Positions 1-8,577 of a DNA stretch of 64,000 nt are shown piece by piece. Numbering within the stretch: the first letter of the stretch is position 1; every line of letters starts with the position of its first letter. Below the pieces are notes generated by a model. That model worked only from the letters and a program-made list of their open reading frames with translations, was not told where the DNA came from and made no database searches. The position numbers and the translations under genes are program-made. Source of the DNA: Ampelocalamus luodianensis (taxonomy: Eukaryota > Streptophyta > Magnoliopsida > Poales > Poaceae); contig CM070633.1 in NCBI GenBank assembly GCA_036346255.1, forward strand, positions 24,118,001 to 24,182,000, given 5' to 3'.

Positions 1-1290
1 AAGGGTTTCATCCGCCCTAGCTCATCTCTCGGGATGCTCAGCAATCTTTGTCCCAAAAGGACAAGACGCTGCGCATGTGCGTTGATTACCGTCCGCTTAA
101 TGAAGTAACGGTAAAGAACAAGTACCCTTTGCTCGTGATCGATGACCTCTTCGATCAATTAACTCGAGCTCGAGTCTTCTCCAAGATTGATTTGAGAGTG
201 GGATATCATCGTGTTCGATTCGACGAGGATATTCCAAAGACGGCTTTTTCTACTCGTTATGGCTTGTACGAGTATACCGTCATGTCTTTCGCTTAACCAA
301 TGCTCCGCCTTGTTCATGAACCTCATGAATTCAGTGTTCATGGAGTATTTGGACAGTTCGTTGTGGTCTTCATCGATGATATCCTTATCTACCCAAGAGC
401 GATGAGGAACACACCGAGCATTTGAGGCTTGTGTTGGGCAAGCCGCGAGCACCACCGTATGCGAAGTTCAGCAAGTGCGCGCTCGGTTGAAGGAAGTAGC
501 CTTCTTAGGCCATATTCTTTCGGCAGGGGCGAGTGTGGATCCTAGCAAGATCGACGTGCTTTCTCGAGTCACCCACTTCGGTCACCGGTTCGAGTTTTCT
601 TGGTTTAGCGGGATACTATCGCCGCTTATCGAGAACTTCTCCAAGATAGCGGCCGGCGACGGAGTTGCTCAAGAAGGACAAGAAGTTCTCGTGGTCCGCG
701 ATTGCAGGAAAGTTTCCAAGCGCTTAAGAAGCGATTGACCACCGCTCCCGTTCTTGTTCTCCCGATGTCCGTCGAAGCTTCGATATCTTTGTGACGCTCT
801 CGCCGAGGTCTCGGTTGTGTCCTTATGCAAGAAGGCAAGGTAGTGGCCTATGCATCAAGGCAATTGAGACCTCATGAACTCAACTATCCTACCCATGACT
901 TGAGTTGGCGGCGTGATCCATGCACTTAAGATCTCGCGACATTACCTAATCAGTAATCGCTGCGGCGTATTCGATCACCAAAGCTTAAAGTATTTGTTCA
1001 CCCAACCAGATCTGAACCTCAGGCAAAGGAGATGGTTGGAGCTGATCAAGGACTATGACATGGGTATTCACTACCATCCGGGCAAGGCCAATGTCGTTGC
1101 GGATGCGCTTAGTCGCAAAGCGCATTGCAATGCATTGCGGCTCAAGGAGCCTCAGCCCACCCTTCTGGAGGAGTTCCAGCGTCTCAACTTGGGTTTGGTT
1201 GAGCATGGTTCCCTCGCCGCCACGGTTGTACAAACCAACCTTGGTGGATCGGATCAAGTCTACTCAGCAGTCAGATGTTGGAGTGAACCG
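1..1290 (+). pseudogene. G2 pol, reverse transcriptase and RNase H part
   Basis: Broken reading frames follow the G1 pol closely. Visible pieces are the RT start (MCVDYRPLNEVTVKNKYPL, 75-130), the AFSTRYGLYEYTVMSF block (about 241-290), a disrupted active-site region near 360-390 and the RNase H tail with the KANVVADALSRKAHC motif (about 1081-1130). At least five frame changes separate them. In alignment with the intact G1 copy, several breaks fall on CTG or CAG triplets (for example G2 gcggcgtgatcc at 908-919 against G1 gccgctgtgattc). They may therefore be consensus errors, so true loss of function is not certain. The window begins inside the RT domain. Confidence 0.85.
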
Positions 1291-2642
1291 CATCAAGGAA
1301 AATGTCAAGAATGGAACAGCCAAGTGCTTCTCCGTAGATGAGCTTGGTGTCGTGAGGTTCGGGCAACGCCTTGTAGTCCCAAAGGACATGGAGTTGCGGG
1401 AATTGATCCTCCGCGAAGCCCACGATTCTCCATTATCCATTCATCCCGGGCCACGAAGATGTACCGGGATCTTCGCCGAGATTTTGGTGGACCCGAATGA
1501 AGAGGAGATCGCAAGGTTCGTTGTCGAGCGCGACGTGTGTCGTCGTGTCAAGGCCGAGCATCGCGTCGGTGGATTGCTTCAGCCTTGCCCATTCCAGTGG
1601 AAGTGGATTCGGTCGGGATGGACTTTATCACCGGTCTACCCGGTCTCCAAAGAAGAATGATGCCATCCGGTCGCCATCGATCGATTGACTAAGGTGGCTC
1701 ATTTTCTTCCCGCCAAGACCGACCTTCGAGTGGGTCTTCGGCGGATCTCTACATAGCCCGCATCGTGAGTTTGCATGGTGTGCCAAAGACGATTGTGTCG
1801 ATCGGGGTTATTTGTTCACTTCAGCGATTTTGGCATAGCTCGCAAGAGGCTATGGAACTCGCTTTCTTTCGACCACCACCCCAAATCGATGGTCGACCGA
1901 AAGGGTCAACCAAGTTTTAGAGGACATGTCGCGAGCTTGTGTCCTTTCCTATGGGAAGCATTGGGAGAAGTGCTTGCCATTCGCCGAGTTTTCTTATAAC
2001 AACAGCTTCCAAGCCGCCTCGGCATGGCACCATTTGAGGCCTTATACGGAAAAAGTGTAGAACCCTTTGAACTGGTCCGAGACCGTGAAAGACCTTTCTT
2101 TGGCCCGACTCGATTAACGAGGCCGAGGGTCAAGTCCACTCATTCGTGATCGCTTACGCACAGCTCAATCCAGGCAGAAGAGCTATGCGGATCGTCGTCG
2201 TCGTGAGTTGAGCTTTGAGCCCAATGACTTCGTTTATCTCAAGGTTTCTCCTTTAAAGGGTCACCAGCGTTTTGGTGTCAAGGGCAAGTTAGCTCCTCGA
2301 TATGTCGGTCCATACCGTGTTATCGAGAAGAAGGGAGCTGTTGCCTACAAGTTGGAGTTGCCTGCTGCACTTGCGGGGGTATATGATGTTTTCCATGTGT
2401 CCCAGCTAAAGAAGTGCCTCCGTGTTCCAACAGAGGAAGCTCCGTTGGAAACTCTTGATGTTCAGGAGGATTTGACCTATCGCGAGCACCCTGTTCGCAT
2501 ACTCGAGGAGGCTGAGCGAAGAACAAGGAACAAGACCATCAAGTTCCTTAAAGTTCAGTGGTCAAACCATTCCGAGGATGAGGCTACTTGGGAGCGAGAA
2601 TATCGTCTTCGTGCAGACTACCCCTCTTTCTTTTCCGAGTGA
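1291..2642 (+). pseudogene. G2 pol, integrase and chromodomain part
   Basis: The integrase part is broken over 1340-2200 and then runs open from 2208 to the TGA at 2640-2642. The last 144 residues hold the GPY/F module (YVGPYRVIEKKGAVAYKLEL, around residues 30-50) and a C-terminal chromodomain (HPVRILEEAERRTRNKTIKF to EDEATWERE). The family role is strand transfer of cDNA, with the chromodomain guiding insertion to marked chromatin. The order integrase, GPY/F, chromodomain, stop, polypurine tract, LTR is that of chromoviruses. The upstream HHCC and DDE parts are recognisable only in fragments. Confidence 0.85.
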
Positions 2643-2669
2643 ACCAAATCTCGGGACGAGATTTTTGTA

Positions 2670-2682
2670 AGGGGGGGAGGTT
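2670..2682 (+). other. Polypurine tract of G2
   Basis: A run of eight G after TTTTTGTAA, followed by AGGTT, lies directly before the LTR start TGTAACAT at 2683. It primes plus-strand DNA synthesis in this element class. Confidence 0.85.
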
Positions 2683-3264
2683 TGTAACATCCCCATTTTG
2701 GCTTGTGTTTCAAATGTAATAAAATGAGGGTAAATTAAAACTTTTCCTTCATCCTTTTACTCTTGAAACTTTTCTGAAATTCTTGTAAAGGAATTTTGGG
2801 AAATTCAAAATCAAAATCCTCATTTATCTCAAGTCAAAACCTTCAGGTGAAATCTTGTGTCAAACCCTTGGTAATAATTTTTCCTGGGTTCTAGGGTTGC
2901 TTGGTAACACCTCTGAATTATTTCATAATTTTTGGAAATTATTTGAAATATTTTAGAGGCAAGTCAAACCTGGTCAAACCTGTTTGAACCTTCTGAAATT
3001 TCTTGGGAAAATTCCAAGACACAAAAATCCTGGAAATTTTATGGAAGGTTAACCCTAAGGTCAGGAAGCTCCAGTTAAAATTTCCTAAATTTTGGAGTTG
3101 ATTTGATACCTCAATTAAATCCCCAAAGTTTCAGCCTTTAAAATTCAAAACCTAACTGGTTTGCACTGTTCCTCGTGTGCGAGTCGGACTGGCTCGAGCC
3201 AACCGACTTCGCCGAGTCAACTAATCGCACCCGCATTTGTCGGCGCAAGCGCGCGCGTTATCAG

Positions 3265-3500
3265 CCGTTGGATCTCCATCGAACGGCTATCCTGCGTGTA
3301 AGCATTCGGACAACTCCGGTTGCCCTCTGTTTCTCGACCGTTGGATCTCCATCGAACGGCTCTCATTCGTGTAGGCATTCGGACAACTCCGGTTGCCTTC
3401 TGTTTCTCGACCGTTGGATGTCCATCGGACGGTGGACGAGTGTGCGCGGCTGTTTGACTCGATCGCATGGGCACCGTTGGATGCGACCGGACGGCCGCCG
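3265..3500 (+). repeat. 73-bp tandem repeat in the G2 LTR
   Basis: CCGTTGGAT recurs at 3265, 3338 and 3411, an exact 73-bp spacing, with a degenerate further copy near 3475. Each unit pairs GCCGTT with AACGGC around TGGATCTCCATCG, making a short dyad. Related CCGTTGGAT dyads occur in the G4 LTR near 62775, 62920 and 63000, so the motif is a lasting part of this LTR family. Confidence 0.75.
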
Positions 3501-5327
3501 CCGCCGCCTTTCCTCGCTCGCGGCGCAGAGCCATGGCGGAACCGAGCGTGGGCGCGAGTGCCTTGTCCCATCCGGCGACCTCGCAACGGGTGTCCGCAGC
3601 GCATTAAATGCCCGCTACCCACCGCCCCGCTTAGTCGCCGCCTCAATCGCCCCGCCGCCACGGCGCATCGCAGTGGCAGCTGGAACCCGAGGCGCCAACG
3701 GTGCCATCCTTGCTCCTCGTGCCTACTTAAGCCCCACTTGTCCTCCTTTATCCTCCTTTACACACCTGAGCTCTTCCTTGCACCCACCGCACTCGTGGAG
3801 CTTCCAAGCGCCCAAATCCTTTCGCCGCCATTGTTGCCGCGGAGCTTCGGTGAACCCGGTGCTCCGGTGGTTCCTCGGCTCTCTCCTTGCTCTCGTTGTT
3901 TCTCCTCACCGGTGGTGCTTAACCCCACTCCATTTCGGGTTGCTTCGACGGAGCACCGGGATTTTGATTTCCACCCGCCGCGCGAGCATCCTTCTTCGTC
4001 TCCAAGACCGGTGAGTGCTCCTTTTCTAATTCCTTTCTCGGGAGCTCTCTATGCTCTCTAGAACCCATCGTGATGACGCGCACGGTTGATTTTGCCTGTG
4101 CCGCCTTCCTCGCGTCATCTTCCTCGGTCCGTCGCGGAGCTTCGTCGCCGAGCTGCGCCCGACCGCCTCGCACCTCCGCGTCCGCCGTAGCTCCTCGTTA
4201 GCTCCTAGATGCTCGTGCACCGCTTGAATGGACCGCCGCGGAGCTCTTGCCGCTTGTCGTCGTTCTTTGTCTTTACCGCGCCGCCGTCGCCGCGCGCGCT
4301 CGTCCACCACCGTCGGTGTGGGTGGTACCGGAGGGTGCGTGACGCTATTGCGCACCCATTCCTGGCATTCACTCGCGCCGCCGTGCCTTTGGTCGCCGGC
4401 GTTGTGCCGGTGAAGCCTTCGGCCGCGTTGTCGGACGACAACGTTGCGGGAGCGATGTGGCTGGTCTTCAGCCGTTAGATCCAGAGATCAACGACCCTGG
4501 AGCCTCCACATCTGCCCTCTACTCCGCGCACGTGGGGAGTGTTTTGGTCTGGTTCAATGTCGTCCGTTGGATCTGAGATCGACGGCTCTCACTCGCCCAC
4601 ATCTCCGGATGTTAGGAAAATCCCCGAAAATGCTAAGTCCAAAAACTGAAGAACATTAGGGTCTTGTCATTTTCATATCCTTGTCATCTTAGCTCCAAAT
4701 TAGATGATTCCAATTTTGTTAGCTTCCTTATAACTTTAACTTAAATAGAAAAATAACTGGAGACCATGATAAAACCTGGAAAACCATTTTCAAAAATAGT
4801 AAATAAGTGAACTTAATCTTTTTTTTGAACTTTGGCAAACTTGTAAAATGCATAACTTTTAATCTATAGATCATTTTTGTATGAATCCAATTGGATTAGC
4901 TTCCACTGATAGTGTATTTGCTAGGAAAGTTGGTTTCACAAATTTTAATGTTTTTAGAAGTCATAAGGATCATAATTTAGTTTAATACCCTAAACAATTT
5001 AGACACATCATAACTCTTTCAATATAACTCCAAATGACCTGAAATGTTATATGGGTGATCACCACACCAGTAGGTAGCCACCCTAAAAATTTCAGCTCCA
5101 AAATCTTTCTAGAAAATATTTTTGCTACAGTGCTAATTATGGCCGAAAATAGGTTTTTAGAGAATATCTTTTGCACCACAAATCCAAATTAGGTTTTTCC
5201 AATTCCTATATCTAGGTATATTCGTATTCTACCTTGTGTGTAAATTTCGTCGCATTTGGATAATTGTTGCTTGCTCTTTCATTTAAGTGTTGCTCGTCTT
5301 ATTGGTTGTCTTCGCTCTTTCGCTTAG

Positions 5328-6680
5328 GCTTCGACATTTGCGGTAACCCCGAGAACGACCCTCCGCAACAATTTGAGCCACAACAAGCAGGCAAGTAGTT
5401 TGATCATTTCCCATTGATCCCATTACTTTTAAAGTCTAATATTTTGTTTAACTTCTATGTATGCATTGCTATTTTGTTGTTAAATTGATTAGTTAGACCT
5501 CTAGTTGCATAATCTGTAGGTAAATGGTTATCCTCTACTACCGAGCCTAGGTTATTTCTTTGTGGTTAGAGTTCGATGGATGAACTCTTATCACTTAGTA
5601 GATTACGAATGAATATTGCTTAGCCATGCCTAGTTATCGGTAGTATTGGGCGATCATCGACTTAGTCGGTGATCTTGATCACACAACTACTTATACTACT
5701 CCATTATGTCCAACCCTTGTGTTTTATTGATTTACAAATCAAAAAAAAAACTGAAAACAAAACTATATCTTGACTTGGGCACAATGGTATGTTGATGTGA
5801 TCTGTTGGGTGTGTTGGAATGGTGCCTAACTCCCCAAGGACCGAGTTACTTGTGTCACTAAGCCAAGCGCTTATTGCGTGCTAACCACACGAGGGGGATA
5901 TGGAACCTCTCTTGACTAAGTACTTTGGGAGGTGTTAATTATGAGCTGGTTGGTGGGTGTTCTTGTGTGTGGTGTTTGGAGGGGAGCATTAGCAGACCGG
6001 TTAGGCTGTCTAATGTGTCCTTCTCCCGTGGGTTGCGGCTCTTAATTAGCATCGTCCATTGGAAAACGTCTTGTTAGACTTAGCCATGCCTGCATACCAA
6101 AGGAAGTGTGCTAACCGTGGCTGGTGGAAAGGCGGTCTATCGTGTGGGTACATTGGTACACCCGCAGGTTAAAACTATTCGAATAGCCTCGCCCTAGGTT
6201 ATGGACATGCTTGGTAAGGTCGTGCAAGAACTAGACTACAACCTTTTAAAAACTTAAACTTGACATGGGTGGTATGAAGGGGTACTTCATGCTATTGTTG
6301 TGGTGACTATGGGTTAGTCACTTCTAGGTTGGTGTTGTCATCTATCTATTGTTATAATTGTCTCTCTTTATTTGAACAATAAAAGTTAATTGCAAACTTG
6401 CTTGAATCTATTACCCTATTGCAAATGAAAACTTGCTTTATGCTGAAAATAAGTCCGAGCCTCATCCACTTAAATAAAGCTTGCATGTAGTTAATTATAG
6501 TTCTGTTATCTCACACGTTGTCTTGCAGTACAAAAACAAGTTTTGTACTCATCCGCTTGCTTAATATTAATTGTTGCAGAGGAAGAAGGTGAGCCCCAAG
6601 GGCCTCACTTTTGTGAGTTGTGTTGCGCGCCGTCTGGGACGATTAGCTTGGCGGTCGGTTGGTTGCCTTGTGGGTAAAGG
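5328..6680 (+). other. LTR micro-exon, intron-like segment and terminal exon (G2)
   Basis: A 63-nt block (5328-5390) lies between an acceptor-like TTTCGCTTAG and a GC-type donor AG|GCAAGTAG. An acceptor-like TTGTTGCAG ends at 6579. Joining 5390 to 6580 keeps one frame open: an acidic, Gln-rich micro-exon peptide continues into EEEGEPQGPHFCELC and stops near 6680. The same sites and frame occur in G1 and G3. The 1189-bp intron-like segment holds dyads at 5652-5674, 6175-6186 and 6303-6321. What is seen is the conserved sites and frame; splicing and translation are inference. No function is known to me. Confidence 0.5.
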
Positions 6681-6990
6681 CACACCGATTGGCTTTTGTT
6701 TATCGCCATCTTATGGCCATTTTGCTTCCGCTGTGTATTTACTTAGTTGTATGACTTTTGGCCGGTCGACCTCTCTTTTGTAATAACTCTCTTTATATTA
6801 TCTATGTCTTTAAGTTGTTGCTTTTGCTTCGGCTCTATGTGAATGAATGGAATTGATGCATGATTTTGTAACGGTGTGTATACTGCAGTGCAGGAAGTAT
6901 ACATATCTCGAGGCTTGGTTTATTTGATTTGTACTGTTAGGACCAAGTGGATGGTTAAACAGTACAAGCCGCATAAACCGGGGTCCTCAC

Positions 6991-8537
6991 TGGTACCACC
7001 CACACCTGCGGTGGTGGACCAGAGCGGCGGCGCGACGGCGAGGTGCAGCGGTGAACCTACGGCTAACGGTGACAGCGAGATAGAGCTCCGCAGCAAGCCA
7101 TTCAGCAGGTGCCCGAGCTTCTAAAGGCTACAGGGAACCTACCGGGATGACGCGGAGGAACGGAGGAAGCTTGAGCAGCTCCGGCGATGAAGCTTCGCTG
7201 CGGCGTCGATGGCGGCAATGCGGCGAAGCCACCCTGGCCAACCAGAGAGAGGGCGCATCAACAAAACAGGTTCCACGTGCCCCACAGATGCAGCCAGAGA
7301 AAGGAATCGGGAAGGGGAGCACTCACCCGAGATGGAGACGAAGAACAGAGCTCACGGCCGAAAATGGGGAATCTCCGAATTAGCCTCCCCCTGCGACGAT
7401 AGACCCAAATTAATTGAGGGTTAAGCTTCAGGGAGTAAAGAGGGAGCAGTGGGAGCAAGAAATGGAGAGGGAGGAACACTAGAGTACCACCTTCACCGTG
7501 AGCTTGAAGCTCGGCAATGGCGGTCGAGGGTTGTTTTGGCGATTGGAGCTCAAACACGCACAGCGGGTGCACGCTAGAGCCGCGGAAATGGGAAAGGAAG
7601 ACAAGGAAGGAGGGTCGGGTGCTTAAGTAGCTGAGGGAGGCCGAGAGCAACGGCAGCAAGCCTCGGATGCTCGAGCCTGCCACGGCTGAGTCGAGCGACG
7701 GGAGCAGGTGAGCAGTGGACTTTTGGGGGCGGCCGCACGACGTGCATTTAATGCGCTGCAGAGGGACCCGTTGGACCGCGTGGAGAGGACGCGACGCTGC
7801 GCCTCTGCCCACGCCTCTGCGCACACCATGGCCACGTCACTCACGCGAGCGCGAGGAGGAGGACGACGCGCCCACCGTCCGATCTTCATCCGACGGCCCG
7901 TGCCAAATCGTGTTTGCCTCACTCCCCGCAAACGCGAGCCGTTCGATGGAAATCCAAGGGTCCACAGCGCGCGCGCTCGCCCGCCAGAGCCGGGTTCGGT
8001 TAGTTGGCTTGGTAGAGTCAGTGGGCTCGAGCCCGAGCCTGACTCGCACCCGAGGAACAGTGAAGACCAGTTTAGGTTTTGATTTTAAAACTAAAGCTTT
8101 GAGGATTTAATTGAGGTGTCAAATCAACTCCAAAATTTATGAAATTTTAACTGGAGGTTGATAACTTTAGGATTAACCTTCCATAAAATTTCCAGAGATT
8201 TTTGTGCACTGAATTTTTCTCAAGAAATTCCAGAAGGTTATTTCAGAGGTTTGACTTGCCTCTAAAAATATTCAAATAATTTCCAAAAATTATGAAATAA
8301 TTCAGAGGTGCCACATGACAACCCTAGAACCAAGGGAAATTATTTCCAAGGGTTTGACACACAAGATTTCACCCAGGAGGTTTTTGACTGGTGATAACTG
8401 AGGATTTTGGTTTTGGATTTCCCAAAATTCATTTACAAGAATTTTAGAAAAGTTCAAGAGCATTAAGATGTAAGAAAAGTTTTAATTTATACTCATTTTA
8501 TTACATTTGAAACACGAGCCAAAATGGGGATGTTACA
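6991..8537 (-). repeat. G1 3' LTR, first 1.55 kb
   Basis: On the minus strand this starts TGTAACATCCCC at 8537 and runs to 6991, matching positions 2683-4330 of the G2 LTR in reverse. The donor-like GGTGAGTGCTCC is conserved (minus, 7327/7326). The rest of this LTR should lie left of the G2 element, outside the window. The long minus-strand ORFs here (for example 7258-7824) are GC-rich LTR sequence and match no known protein that I recognise. Confidence 0.88.
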
Positions 8538-8551
8538 AACCTCCCCCCGTT
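8538..8551 (-). other. Polypurine tract of G1
   Basis: The minus strand reads AACGGGGGGAGGTT directly before the 3' LTR start at 8537. It is the plus-strand primer site of the element. Confidence 0.85.
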
Positions 8552-8577
8552 ACAAAAATCTCGTCCCGAGATTTGTT

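Larger units (their letters stand above)
1..6990 (+). mobile_element. G2: Tekay-like Ty3 retrotransposon, 3' half
   Basis: This is the right half of a plus-strand chromodomain Ty3 element: polyprotein remnant (RT, RNase H, integrase, chromodomain), polypurine tract, then a 4.3 kb LTR starting TGTAACATCCCC and ending GGTCCTCAC. The LTR end abuts, at 6991, an interior point of an oppositely oriented LTR of the same family (G1), so G2 is read as inserted in the 3' LTR of G1. The 5' LTR, gag and protease of G2 would lie left of the window. The terminal A expected of a TG...CA LTR is missing at 6990. Lineage (Tekay/Del-like) rests on the C-terminal chromodomain, the very long LTR and the initiator-Met primer site seen in its relative G1. 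Confidence 0.9.
2683..6990 (+). repeat. G2 3' LTR (about 4.3 kb)
   Basis: The LTR begins TGTAACATCCCC and ends GGTCCTCAC. Homology with G1, G3 and G4 fixes both ends. The first 1.9 kb are GC-rich and carry overlapping long ORFs, a 73-bp tandem repeat and a conserved GT donor-like site (CCG|GTGAGTG, 4010/4011). The remaining 2.4 kb are AT-rich with a micro-exon-like block (5328-5390), short dyads (5652-6321) and a second exon-like block from 6580. No open frame here resembles a host gene. At 4.3 kb it is long even for the Tekay group. Confidence 0.9.

Noticed and set aside
159..455. Minus-strand ORF opposite G2 RT
   Set aside because: It is a shadow of the broken RT frame on the other strand.
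3175..4061. Long plus-strand ORFs (279 and 222 codons) as host genes
   Set aside because: They overlap each other in different frames in GC-rich LTR sequence, cross the tandem repeat and match no known family. At most they include an LTR exon.
6980..7000. Autointegration or an inversion at 6990/6991
   Set aside because: Insertion of a plus-strand relative into the minus-strand LTR explains both this join and the one at 41692 without unusual events.
7258..7824. Minus-strand 188-codon ORF
   Set aside because: It lies in the G1 LTR, homologous to the GC-rich part of the G2 LTR, and is not kept as the same protein in G2.
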